Assembly: GCA_028023455.1 (NCBI GenBank)
Contig: JAQFVV010006835.1
Span: forward strand, 244,558 to 308,557
Direction of reading: 5' to 3'
Length of the DNA: 64,000 nucleotides
DNA from: Epiperipatus broadwayi
Taxonomy: Eukaryota > Onychophora > Udeonychophora > Euonychophora > Peripatidae
The notes below the pieces were generated by a model. That model made no database searches. It saw only the letters and a program-made list of their open reading frames with translations, and was not told the DNA's origin. Position 1 is the first letter of the stretch. Each line of letters opens with the position of its first letter. Below are positions 34,250 to 45,552 of the stretch, piece by piece. Both the position numbers and the translations under genes were made by a program.

Positions 34250-34978
34250 TATCAGTAAAGTTGCTTAAAAAAAAAAGATCAAAAAAAAAAATATTTTACT
34301 TAGGGTTAGTATTTATGGTACACGATTGACGAAGACATTTACAAAACATCCGGTTAATAATTTTACAAAAAGACTATATACAAAAAGAAAAAGAAAATGT
34401 TGACTATCGCTTACCTAAGGACCATTTATGTTTACACCCCTCCCCACAAGAGTTCTATTTTATTTTATACATTTTATTTTTACACACGGCATGACAAGCA
34501 AGTTATTTTATAAATTATTTATTTAAGAAGGTTGCATTGAAGTAAATATATTTTGAAAGATAATGGATTTATACGTGTATATTTGCAGCACAATTATAAA
34601 TACCACCAAGTTATTTATGACTGATTAAAATGCTTAAATAGGATTACACTGAAATAAATTCCCAATGGTACTCTCCATAAGGTACCACATTTACCATCAT
34701 AAACTTGCGTGGCTGTGCGCTCCTATACACATTAAAGCATAATTTATATTAACAACAAAATATCAATCGTAACCTTTTGACTTTCTTTTTAACAAACTAC
34801 AGTTTAAAATTATTTATACTTTCTAGTTTTTAATATATGTGCTATTTCATTCTGGCAGTGCTTTTATAAGATTTAAAGTATACGACTATATGTAAACAGA
34901 TAAAAATATTTCATTTTGATAAAATTTGCTCAGGGTATATGTGGTTTATTAAAGATCGGCCTGAGTTGGTTCGCCAGT
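34250..34978 (-). other. Internal region of the LTR element
   Basis: 729 bases without an open frame of note. It holds the putative primer-binding site at its high-coordinate end. A purine-rich GTGGGGAGGGG (minus strand, 34446-34436) could be a displaced polypurine tract; it is not adjacent to the LTR, which is unusual. Confidence 0.6.
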
Positions 34979-37168
34979 TGTAACGATCCGAGGAATATTA
35001 CTTAACGTAAACTGCACTACAGGGCGCCACCTAGGCATTTGAACCTAGAAAAATTTATAAAGTAGGCAGATACGTCAGTCAAAAAAAAAATTTTTTTTTT
35101 TTAAATTTTGATTCCGGTCGTTAGCCCATGTCACTAGCTCAGTGGAATAGCAGAGATTTAATAAAATAATCTAAGAGTATATATAAAAAAAAAAGAATAA
35201 AATAAGCCACTGCCAGTAATTAACATACAAAAATTTATTTACGCACATATATATATAAGATTTAAAATTGTTTTAGTATCAGTTTACATTTTAACATTTA
35301 ACATTATTTTTAACTTTACTTTAATTTACATTTAATTACTATTATATTATAATTTTACATTTTAATTAAGTTCGCACATATAAATTTATGAAAGCTTGTT
35401 TATAATGTTGAATATAGATCGGTTACATAGATTTCACGGTCAAAAACATTTCAAAAGAAACATAAACGATCAAAATACAAAATTATTGATTACTGACAAT
35501 TGCGGAGGAAATTTATATGTAACCCAATAGTATTCACCATAAGATACTTGCATTGTCACCAATAACTTAAAAAGACATCCGAATAAATACATTTTAGATA
35601 CTCACCGTAATGTAGCATTATTTATCGAATGTCTATATATTTTGATCAAATATGAAAACCCAAAACATACTTAACCGATAACCAATCCATGCAAGCGTCT
35701 ATAAACAACTTAAATTTAATGCATTTTTATTTATGGTCAAGTATGAATAGACCACATAGATTTGCATTTGAAAATAAAATATTCTATCCCTATTTAACCC
35801 TAGGCAAAAATTCGCAGTCAAATTGGCATCAATTCATCTGATACATCGATGTATTCAATGTAATATGAAATACGGCAGCACCAAAAAGATTAAGAGAAGA
35901 TATTGACTTTCATTAGATAGGAATATTACTTCTATCCAACGAGAAGAACAATAAAAAAAAAACTCCATAGAAAGGAACTGCGCTCTGCGTCTTATAATTC
36001 CTTCCCTAGGCAAAACGGGAGAGTGCGGCGTATGAAGCGATTCTGCCAGTAGGGAATCTCCGACTACATCTACTAACTACATTAATATATCCAATCCATT
36101 GACCCAATCTAACAACGACACAAATAACCTAAGATTACCCTCCCCTAATATAACTTTACAAATCTATACAGCCATTCACGCCCGACTTAAGTTTAACATT
36201 TATATAATTAATTTAACGAAAACAAAAAAATCATGATAAAAACTTAAAGAATAAAAAATAAATAAATGGAAATGATTTTACATAAATAAGAAAAAAAATA
36301 CATCAAATAACACTATTAATAAAGAATTTAGTTTGGTCAGATAGGATCATATTGCAATCATTTAAATATAGAAAATTTTAATTTAATGTTCATTATGTAT
36401 AAAGTTCTTACGGTTTTAAACAGTTCATCTTTATCTGTCGTTTGTAAGTTTGAACGGGAATTCCCACACCGTCATGAAGATATTGGTATACATTTAGCCG
36501 ATGTTTTATTTATTCATTCGGAGGTTTTTTAATTTAGTTGGTCCTCAATGTAGAAAATGATCGTTCATTTCTCTTTCTTTCTTTGGCAAAACTGAAGGGA
36601 TTGGATCATGCGTCTCTTCAATTCCTTCTCCCGCACCTCCGCACTAACACCTATCTGTCACATCGTAATAATCATAATCACTCATTAATAATTTCCAAAT
36701 TTTCCTTTTATACGTATTCGAAGGATTGACTTGGCATTATGTCATCGATGTGATGATCCTTTTGCTGAGGTCCGATTTCCCGATGGATTTCTTTCATTGG
36801 CTATTTGTTTCTATTGTTTTCCTATCTGACCGATGTTTTTACATTTAAATGCCCAAGGCCGGTTTACATTTAACTAATTAACAATCATTTCCATTTCTGA
36901 TTAATTAACCTGTTTTCCAAATCAAAGATATATTTTTATCTCTAAATCTTTTTAAGTTTTTGTTTTTAAAATACCTTTTCTATTTTTAATACAGTTTTAT
37001 TTTAATAATTTTTTTTATCTGTGCGATTTAATATATACGAGTTTAAGATGATATTTAATTTCAATTTTTAATTCTTAAAGAAAATTTTTAAATGCGAACT
37101 TTTTAATGTACTTTCATGTTTAATAAATATAAAAAAAAACAATGTAACGAACATCTGTGCTCGTTACA
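34979..37168 (-). repeat. LTR (copy at high coordinates; 5' LTR if minus-oriented)
   Basis: Matches 32057-34249 throughout. Visible differences include GATCCGAGG against GATCTGGGG near the start and AACATCTGTG against AACGTCTGTG near the end. Confidence 0.85.
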
Positions 37169-37393
37169 ATATATATATATATATATATATTAAGATAGCC
37201 AAACCTCATACTTTAATGGACAGGCTTCAATCTACTCCACATTCCAACACTTCAACTGTCCATCCAATTGAAAATCTGATGATGGAATGCCCAAAGGTCA
37301 CCCTGAGGCTGAGATTTATGTCACACTCATGTTGACCTAAGGACAATTTAAACCCTTGTGTACAGCACTTATAGCATATATATGTAGAGATGG

Positions 37394-37450
37394 TAATCTG
37401 GACCAACTGATGATTGCTGGTTTAGCATGAAATACGTATATTGGCGATTA
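37394..37450 (+). ncRNA. Hammerhead ribozyme-like motif, first of a tandem pair, core intact
   Basis: Stem I is two helices around a TGG bulge: TAATC (37394-37398) with GATTA (37446-37450), and CCAA (37403-37406) with TTGG (37441-37444). CTGATGA is at 37407-37413, stem II TGCT/AGCA closes loop GGTTT, GAAA is at 37429-37432, and stem III is a minimal ATA/TAT around CG. Predicted cleavage falls after A37440. A self-complementary TACGTA in stem III would let two copies pair as a dimer, as proposed for short-stem-III hammerheads. Confidence 0.7.
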
Positions 37451-37838
37451 TTTATTTTTTCAACATATATGTGTTCAAGTGTATCGGTGTTATGAGATAG
37501 TATGGAGAGTAGTGGTCATGTGAAAGTATGTTCTTATATAACCTAATAAGCCTGTGTGTTTCAGTTATTACATAGTAGAGATGTCTGCCCATCCCTTGCA
37601 TATGTATTAAATGGATTATGTCCTGTACATGCAGGATTAGACTGACCTTGGGTCAACATGGGTGTGACAAGAATCTCAGCCTCAGGATGGCCTTTGAGCA
37701 TTCCATCATCAGATTTTCAATTGGATGGATGGTTGAAGAGTTGGAGTGTGGAGTAGATTGAAGCCTGTCCATTAAAGTATGAAGTTTGGCTATCTTAATA
37801 TATATCTGAGCACTTATAGCATATATGTGTAGAGATGG

Positions 37839-37895
37839 TAATCTGGACCAACTGATGATTGCTGGTTTAGCATAAAATATGGATATTACAGATTA
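37839..37895 (+). ncRNA. Hammerhead-like motif, second of the tandem pair, one core change
   Basis: Same layout 445 bases downstream. CTGATGA at 37852-37858 and stem II are intact, but GAAA has become AAAA (37874-37877) and the 3' strand of stem I reads TTAC instead of TTGG. Likely inactive. Confidence 0.6.
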
Positions 37896-38479
37896 TTTAT
37901 TTTTTCAACATATATGTGTTCAAGTGTATCAGGGTTATGAGATAGTGTGGAGAGTGGTGGTCTATGAAATTCTGTGCTCATATACCCTACATATTACATA
38001 TATAGTCACAGGTATATAATAAGCCTGTGTGTTTCAGTTATAAAGCTTATTTAAACTTATTAATAGTTTCAAATTATATTAACAATACCAGTTACTGTGG
38101 GTCAGATAAAAAGTTTGTCACAATTAAACTTAATTAAAAACTATCTACAATCAATAATAAGTCAGGACACTTCCCTTCATTAGCTATTCTTGCATTAGAA
38201 AATGGAAATGATTATGACGATATAATTAAGAATTTTGCAACAAAATAAAATTGTAAAAAATAAATTTATATTTTTTCTTGATTTTTTTTTTGCTGCAAAA
38301 GTGTTATATATTTTTTACTATAAAAATTTAAAAATATATATAAACATTTTTTGATAACACAAAATCTTTGAATCTATCCCAAAAATGTTTAAGAGAATAT
38401 CGGTTTTCCTTTCAATTCCACTAGATTTTTCCATTAGCACTAATAATTTTATCTTTTATTTAATCTAAAAAAAACTATA

Positions 38480-38690
38480 TAATATGAATAAATTTTGGTG
38501 GACAACTATCTGATTTTAAATATTGGCAGATATCTTTTCAATTAGCTGAGTCAAATGCCTTAATAAAATCTATAAAAGCTTTATATAAATAGTCCATTTT
38601 CCTTCAACACTTTTCTTTCATTTGACCATAATATTTTCACAGTTTCCTAAAAACACACTGAATCTCTAATAATGATGTATTTATTCAGCA
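38480..38690 (-). pseudogene. Reverse transcriptase fragment, motif A region
   Basis: On the minus strand a frame reads DYLYKAFIDFIKAFDSAN, stop, KDICQYLKSD-CPPKFIHII. This matches the LINE RT block FIDF-KAFD-(V)N followed by the CPPKFI helix seen in RTE/BovB-like and related elements. The surrounding sequence is decayed; no endonuclease or motif C was recognised. It differs from the RTE at 61.5-64 kb, so it is a second family or an older copy. Confidence 0.6.
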
Positions 38691-38783
38691 AAATTCTAAA
38701 AAATACTTTCATTATAGTAAATAATAATAATATTTATAATATATACTTGTCTTTTCTATTATTATTTTTGTAATTATAAATTT

Positions 38784-38870
38784 AAGCTTGTGGTTAAGAC
38801 CTGTAGACGTCCCTACCTTCGCATTTTTGACCGTACATGCTTTAGCTTTATTGCCTTAGTAAATATTATT
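38784..38870. repeat. Single arm of the 30321-30496 foldback family
   Basis: Starts TAAGCTTGTGGTTAAGACCTG and continues TACCTTCGCATTTTTGA...TTTATTGCC, matching the right arm at 30413-30496. No second arm nearby. Confidence 0.85.
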
Positions 38871-40100
38871 ATTTTTAGAAATGAAACAATAGATGAATCA
38901 TTAACATGAGATGACATCATTTCTTGTGTAATATATTTATAATGAACTCCAATTATTATTCTATTATTCAATTTGAAAATTTTCTATTTTTAAGATTTCA
39001 AAAAATGATTTTAATATTGTTAAGCTAGATGCTTTTAAGTAATTAAAATAGGTTGAAAATAGCTTTATTAGCAATCATCTCAACTAATATATTACTATTC
39101 AAAAGATGCCAGGATATTCTTTTCTTTAAATGAAATATTATTTTTTTTAAGAATTTAATAAAATTATGATACATACACCGTACCATATGTTTCTTTCAAT
39201 TCTTCAAAAAAATGTCTAAAATGGTTATGATAAATAAACATGCTTATCGCTTTTGCCATTTTAGTTCATTAGTCATTTTTATATTGTTTTTGTTTCATAT
39301 ATTATTAAATCTGCCTTAAATTTTTATATGAAGCTTATACATTCAATGTATTATTTTGTCAAACAAAAACAGTTACCTCTTGCTGAGTAAGATGATTGCC
39401 AAAAATACAAAAAGAATTGTTTTCTAGTCAAATCAAAAGTACCCTTACTTGTATTTATAACTTATTGCTTAAAAAATATAGCAATGTTTGAGAATCTAAA
39501 ATGAATCACGGTTATTTTTAAAAAATGAGTGTCAAATTTCCAATTAATTTTATCTGAAATAGATACCTATTTAAATGAAAACTAATTATTAATTTTCTCT
39601 TAGAAAATATTACGCTACAATGTATTTGATATTCAGTACCTATAAAAGCTAATGTAAAATAAATGTTTATATTCTGATTACTAACTATAATATAAGCATA
39701 AGAAACCATTGACCTGAGTCTACAATTGTAAAACAATTTCTTGCCTAATAATATGACAATAATAATCATTCTGTATGTGCAAAATTTCAATAACAGCATA
39801 TAATTTCAGGCCATAATGATCAAAATATCACATTTAAAAGTATTAAGTCAATGTTTACTATTTCCTACGAATATGTGCATTTAATTAAGTCTCTAAAAAT
39901 TAGGTTTTTCAATAGTAATAATGCAGCAATACTCTCCAACAAGGAAGAAAATTTTCAATTTTTTAAAATTTAATAATGGAGCATATTATCATCTCTTTTC
40001 TTTAATGCATTTATAAATTACAGAAATAGAAGATAATGAATTAAAGCTCACAATAAATCTGAATAATATTTTCTTTCAATAAAAAAGAACCCGTGGTCAT
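38871..40100. other. AT-rich intergenic, nothing recognised
   Basis: A minus-strand open frame of 93 codons at 39518-39799 has no recognised domain and low-complexity composition. A possible splice-bounded hydrophobic stretch at 39370-39413 (minus) is too short to call. Confidence 0.4.
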
Positions 40101-40102
40101 GT

Positions 40103-40275
40103 ATAATATTAATATCATCTATATTCTTTATTACATTTTACACTGCTTTTTTTAGATAAATTTCAATTGGCCCAAAAATCTTCTTCTGGTGCAGAAGATT
40201 GCTGGGGCAATGGGCAATTGAAACTATCTAAAAACGCATTGTAAAAAGTAATAAAGAATATAGATATTAATATTA
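40103..40275. repeat. Near-perfect foldback, arms about 84 bp
   Basis: TAATATTAATATC...TTCTTCTG (40103-40188) pairs with CAGAAG...GATATTAATATTA (40192-40275), with almost no loop. MITE-like; non-coding. Confidence 0.9.
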
Positions 40276-40279
40276 TGTG

Positions 40280-41980
40280 GATTTGGCAATCCAGTAAGAA
40301 AGATAGTTATAATACTGCATATGGTCATGTATTTATTCAATTTCATCTTCTTGCTGAAAAACGTGTTTTACCATAAGCAGCATTATCAATCTTCAGTATA
40401 TGTGCTAATACAGGCAGTCACTAATATCAATGTGCAAAGCAAACCAGCTCATAGCTATGTCATATTCCCATACTAAAGCTAAGATCTAATGAAGTTATCC
40501 TGGAGATATAACATCAATACCCTCTACACATAGACACAGTGAGCTATAAATGCTAATGTATAAAGAAGGATTGATGTTGTAGCCTGAATAGCACCTGATG
40601 AGATCCCATTTCCAGAATGGAATATTGTATGATGATAAAATATTTAAGCCTCCATATTGGATGACTATGTATTTAATCATTTACATGCTTGTGTGCAGTT
40701 TGATTTAAACCTTTATTAAACACACTTAAGAAAGCTTCCAAAACAATTAAATACTAGAAATAGCATTTTCAAGGGCCATTTACATTTACAATTCCCATTT
40801 CTTATAAAGAAAACAATTTTGACATAAATCTGTGCATTCATTAGTTTATTACAATTGATAAACATCGCGCTATATAAAATAAATATCTCATTTACATATG
40901 TTTAATTTCATTTATGGATGATGTATCATATATTCTAGTAAATTTTGCAGGCGTCATTCATTCAGACATAGTAAAAGTAATTTAAAGTGATTGGTTAATA
41001 TCTTCATGCTCTCATTTCCAGTATTTAAGATTTGCCCATACTTAAGTGTTTGGGTTGAAAGAATATGTGGAATAATTCTATTGTTTCACAAAGACTTTAT
41101 CTTGTGTTGGAGATGAGAGTATTCATTTATTATTAAGATTCATAAAGCGCATGTGCATTAGCTTGAAAAGTGGATCATTAGTTTATTAATATTCTTGTAA
41201 GAATAACCATCTTTAAATAAAATCCGAAATTGAAGATGCAAATAATTATTTTATATTTTCATGTTTCAGATAGAAAAAAGAGGCACATCAGAAATCAGTT
41301 GATAGACACTTCCTACAAGAGAATTCTGAAACCAATAACCAATCTTTCTAAATAAGTGCTGAAATTCATGTTGTATCTTTTTTTTTTTTAACAAAAGGGG
41401 TAATTTCATTTCTCAGTGTCTAAATATCTGAAATATCAATTATTTCCTCAATAACAACTTGTGAGAATAGAATAAATTCTACTGAAAATATAAACAGCAG
41501 TAAAATTAACTTTGCTTATTTTCCCAAGTCAGATGCAGTAAACAATCTCTTAATAATCTTGTGAAAGACCAGGTCATTTATATAATATAAATAATATCAG
41601 ATATAGCTATTTAAAAGAAGTGTAATAAATTTAATATCTAATAATATATCCTTCATTCAAAAGAATACTCAAACGTAAATAATCATGCTAGTCAAATTAA
41701 GTAAATAACGTAAAACTAAGTTAATTTAATAATTATTTATATTTGCAACTGAACTTATTTCATTCTCATAAATGTAGTTCTAAAATTGGTTGAACCTTCG
41801 TTTTTTCTGAGTGCTATTTAAATTGAGTGTTTAATGGATCTACCTTAAGAAAACAATGTATTTACCACAGAACTTATATCATCTTACAAATTGTTCATGT
41901 CTAAGTTAGTTGATTTTTATAATTTTTACAGACTGATATTCTTTTGTTAATGAAAAAAAAATTGATTTGAGAGTACTCTT
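40280..41980. other. AT-rich intergenic, nothing recognised
   Basis: No supported gene, RNA or repeat. Confidence 0.45.
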
Positions 41981-41985
41981 GTATA

Positions 41986-41988
41986 GGA

Positions 41989-42019
<31 letters not shown>

Positions 42020-42034
42020 CTAATTTTAATTTTA

Positions 42035-42078
<44 letters not shown>

Positions 42079-42092
42079 TAAAATTAGAATAC
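41986..42092. repeat. (AT)n runs with a flanking inverted repeat
   Basis: Two (AT)n runs; the second is bracketed by TTCTAATTTTAATTTT (about 42018) and its complement AAAATTAAAATTAGAA (about 42073), giving a long AT hairpin. Confidence 0.85.
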
Positions 42093-42134
42093 CAACACTG
42101 ATTTATTAAGTAAATGAAATACTTTCAATACCCC

Positions 42135-43215
42135 CAGGTTATAAATTAAAAACACTCCAAATGTTGAAAAAAGGGTCAAAAATAGAATGAATCCACCTTT
42201 GACAACATTAAACAAGGCAAAACTCTCCATACAGTAGTGCCACCCTGTGCCAACCAGAGTGATCAATGGATGACAGAAGGCTTGTGCATAAAATCCCTAT
42301 CTAGTGCCTAATCATCCAATATCCCCAGACAGGTGGCTGCTGGAGGGTTGCATTAGATCCTAAGATCTAAGTGCAGTGCTTTCAGATCCAAAGGCTCCTC
42401 ACTGACAAATGCCACAAGTCAGAAACTAGTCTGGGGATATTGGATGAGTAGGCACTAGATAGGGATTTTATGCACAAGCCTTCTGGCATCCATTGATTAC
42501 TCTGTCAGCACAGAATGGCACTACTGTATGGAGAGTTTTGCCTTGTTTAATAACAATTATGTGCTAGTATGAGATAGTGATCATGTGATGTTTCTTTGTT
42601 AACATTGTTGGTAATTCAGAGCAAAATTAATTTATCAGCCAGATGGAATATGATACTTAAGAGTTAATAAACTTGTAATCAATTATACAAGACTGGATGC
42701 AGAATCTTTCTTTTAAGACCTTGATTATAATAACTAAATAAGATTTAACATGTAAATTTTAAATTAAACAAAGCTCAACATGTGTAAACAAAGTGACTCA
42801 GGCTATAAATTAAAAACACTCTAATTGTTTAACAAAGAATCAAGATTGGAATAAATCCACCTATTCTTAGAGCTCTGATATTTATAAGCATAGCCTGGGG
42901 AGGATCATTTACTCCCTTTATTTACATACATCTTGAGTTATGTTTAATTTGAAGCTTAGAGGATAAATCTTATTTAATTATTACAATTAGTGTGTTAAAA
43001 GAGAGATTGCATAATTGATTATGAGTTTAATAACATTTAACTGCTATATTCCATCTGGCTGATAAATTAATTTCAATCTAAATTATTGACAGTGTTGACA
43101 AAGGTAAGCTTATAAATATCAGGGCTCCAAAAATAGGTGAATTAAATATATTGTTTCCTTGATTCTTTGTTCAACATTTAGAGTCCTTTTAATTTATAGC
43201 CTGGGGAAGGATGAT
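42135..43215. repeat. Nested palindromes (families II and III)
   Basis: A family II foldback (42195-42550; arms around GCACTAGATAGGGATTTTAT, loop about 100 bases) sits inside a second palindromic family. The outer family's arm blocks CTATAAATTAAAA...GAATCCACCT (42137-42205 and 42803-42862) are matched in reverse at 43108-43199. AATTTATCAGCCAGATGG (42628) is matched in reverse at 43050-43070. Boundaries of the outer family are unclear because arm order differs between sides. Non-coding. Confidence 0.7.
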
Positions 43216-43222
43216 TTACTCC

Positions 43223-43226
<4 letters not shown>

Positions 43227-43268
<42 letters not shown>
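43227..43268. repeat. (AT)n microsatellite
   Basis: About 20 AT units directly after TGTGTGC and directly before TGTAGCTCTTGGG. Confidence 0.95.
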
Positions 43269-43271
<3 letters not shown>

Positions 43272-44119
43272 AGCTCTTGGGTTTGCCCAAGACTCCATTT
43301 TTTGAATTAAATATGTAAAATAATGTTTAATAAAAAATTTCCTCATAGTTTGTATTTCTTTTTCTTCAATGGACAAACTTTCTAGCCAATGCTAGATTTG
43401 AACCCATATTCTTAGGGATTGCATATGATTTACTTGGTAGGCAATCTAAATATTTGTCATTAAAAGATTTCTAACCAAAAGATTGTTTTATTTGATATTA
43501 ATTTATGGGACAATTTAATATTAAAGATATAATTTATTAAATAAGCAATATTTATACATCATTTAATATTTGGAGTGAAAAGAAGAGAGGGGGATGTGCA
43601 ATACTACTTTAGAGAGTGGAAATAGATAGTCATAGTTTCACACTGCATAGTTTTACACTAACAGGGTAGAACTAAAATAGTTCATGAAATTAAATTGTAA
43701 AAAAAATAATAATTAAAGATTAGAATATTAAACAATCGGTTTAATTAAAATTGTATGTGTGTGTATTTAATCTGGTTGTGGATTTTAATTATAAAGTTCA
43801 CAATTAAATAATAATTATTCTGTGTCTCTCATGAGGAACTCCTCTAAAGAAGAAATTAATTAGTTTTAATAGTTTATTCATAGCAGCCAAAATTTCATTC
43901 AAGACTCTGGGTTTGAAGTTGGGCTGCTATACATTTTTTAAATTATTATTATAGAAAAAGTAAAAGGGAAAAAAGAGATTTCTGTCATTTATTCTGAGGA
44001 GAGATCTTTCTGTCATTTGTTCTTTGGTGTGATTTCCACGAGTGTAGAATTACCAAAGTAAATTACTAAAGTGATTTAAGTAATATATCTGTATATTTAT
44101 ACTTTACATTTATCTTCAA
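43269..44119. other. Unassigned sequence; may begin an LTR
   Basis: The sequence abutting the (AT)n run starts TGTAGCTCTTGGG, like the LTR start at 32057. No second copy or CA end found, so the LTR idea is weak. Otherwise featureless. Confidence 0.2.
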
Positions 44120-44293
44120 TATAATAATATTAAATCATGCTTTCACACTTCCAACATAAAGCTATAACAACAAATTGAAAACTAAATTAAATGGCTAAGT
44201 GCTTTCAAGATGTACTTAGCCATTTAATTTAGTTTTCAATTTGTTGTTATAGCTTTACATTGGAAGTGTGAAAGTACAATTTAATATTATTAT
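44120..44293. repeat. Near-perfect foldback, arms about 80 bp
   Basis: ATAATAATATTAAAT...GGCTAAGT (44120-44200) pairs with ACTTAGCC...ATTTAATATTATTAT (44214-44293) around a 13-base loop. The central block is TTTGTTGTTATAGCTTTA. Very few mismatches, so young or maintained. Confidence 0.93.
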
Positions 44294-44489
44294 ATTAAAG
44301 TGATTTAAGTGATATCTATAATGACAAGAATTTAAGTTTAAAATTAATTGGTGATTATCTATTAGAATGAAGATATGAATTTGACAGGTGGTTTTTCTTT
44401 TCAAGAGGGCAGAAAGTTAAGATAACCAGAAAGAAAAAGAAACAATAGGCAATTAATCAGGAAAACAAACTGACCAGACATTGGAAGGG

Positions 44490-44760
44490 TCAATGGAAGG
44501 TCACACTGGGAGGAGGAGGAATGAAGAAAGCCAGACACTATAAGAGCTCTGCTTTTTTGTTGGAGGGGGTAGCTGGCTTTATCTCAATCTCTCTTGCAAG
44601 TTCTCTCATTATCGGTTTTATAGAGAAGCTTTGCTGTAAAAGTTGAAAAAGAAACTTTTTTTAAAAAAAATAATAAAAGAGAAGTTGTTTGTTGAGTTAT
44701 TTTGTCTGTCTCTTGAAACAACTAACTTTGCCAAATTTAATAATATAAGTAAAAAAAAGA
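44490..44760 (+). promoter_or_regulatory. Possible Pol II core promoter (LTR-like)
   Basis: A locally GC-richer patch has CACTATAAGAGCTCTGC near 44538, a TATA box followed by an initiator-like context, then a pyrimidine-rich leader (ATCTCAATCTCTCTTGC). This pattern is common in LTR U3-R junctions. No coding region follows. Weak evidence. Confidence 0.2.
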
Positions 44761-44822
44761 CTCTCGAGTAAAGCTTAAGTTAGGTGCACATCTCTCGAGT
44801 AAAGCTTAAGTTAGGTGCACAT
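44761..44822. repeat. 31-bp tandem duplication
   Basis: CTCTCGAGTAAAGCTTAAGT occurs at 44761 and 44792; both units run to GGTGCACAT without differences. Confidence 0.95.
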
Positions 44823-45440
44823 CGAACTCCTGAAATTAATCATCATGATTGTATTGTGCTAATTTATCAGAAATCAGCAAATGGTAAAATTTAAACTACA
44901 GAAAATAAGAAAATGTAAATTTCGATTTCGTATATAAAGCATTAAATTTGAACGCTATAATTTCATATAAAGCGTTAAATATGAATATTAAGTGAATTGA
45001 AAAATACAACAAGAAGTGGACTTATATATTTAAAATTAAAACAAGTTCTATTTAGCTGTAATCCACAGAAACCAAAATGAGGAAATCTTCTCAGCAGCAT
45101 AAAAACTTTATACATTTTGGCATAGGAATCAAACTCTATCACAAGGACTCTTTCTACATCACACCATGTGTGCATACCAACAAACCAAAGATAAAAAAAA
45201 GGAAAAATGGAAACCAGAAACCTGAAGACACCTCCAGAGAACTATTTAAGTATATTTTTATATTTGATATTCATGTAGAACATTTACTTTAAAAAAAAAA
45301 AAAGAAAGAAAAATAATTTTTTTATTTATTTATCATATATATCCATTTAAAATTAATCAATGTTAGAATTATAATTGTTATTAATTTGGGGGTAGATGAA
45401 ATTAATATCAAGTCATTTTGTATGTGCCTGTTAAATGCTT

Positions 45441-45442
<2 letters not shown>

Positions 45443-45531
<89 letters not shown>

Positions 45532-45550
45532 CATCATCATCATCATCATC
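45443..45550. repeat. (ATT)29 then (ATC)6-7 microsatellite
   Basis: Perfect triplet repeat upstream of the LINE. On the plus strand it is open in the LINE frame as poly-Tyr then poly-His, which is an artefact. Confidence 0.97.
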
Positions 45551-45552
45551 TT

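Larger units (their letters stand above)
32057..37168 (-). mobile_element. Complete LTR element with large LTRs and a tiny non-coding interior
   Basis: Two direct repeats of 2193 and 2190 bp begin TGTAACGA and end TCGTTACA (TG...CA with 8-bp inverted ends) and flank 729 bp. The insertion lies in an (AT)n run, so both flanks read ATATAT and the target duplication cannot be delimited. Minus orientation is inferred from TGGCGAACCAACTCAGGC (34976-34959), two bases inside the LTR, which looks like a tRNA primer-binding site. No gag or pol is present, so this is a non-autonomous element of the LARD/TRIM kind. LTR differences are scattered single bases and homopolymer indels, implying a young insertion. 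Confidence 0.85.
31855..38045. mobile_element. Hammerhead-bearing palindromic/tandem repeat, copy 4, split by an LTR element
   Basis: The repeat itself is 31855-32056 plus 37169-38045. Minus-oriented sequence runs from 31855 across the insertion to about 37362. The orientation then flips and about 1.5 plus-oriented monomers follow, with hammerhead-like cores at 37394-37450 and 37839-37895, 445 bases apart. The sequence on either side of the LTR element (…AGATATATAT / ATATTAAGATAGCC…) joins as in the uninterrupted copy near 9180. Non-coding. Confidence 0.8.

Noticed and set aside
32057-37168. Simple 2.92-kb tandem segmental duplication
   Set aside because: TG...CA ends, a single interior, a primer-binding-site candidate and clean interruption of another repeat fit an LTR element better.
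39370-39413. Minus-strand exon encoding a hydrophobic ILFVFLAIILL segment between TAG acceptor and GTAACT donor
   Set aside because: Very short, weak donor, no neighbouring exons. AT-rich sequence often encodes Ile/Leu/Phe runs by chance.
43375-43445. Minus-strand tRNA-like segment with GGGTTCAAATC
   Set aside because: Only a box-B-like stretch; no acceptor or anticodon stem could be drawn.
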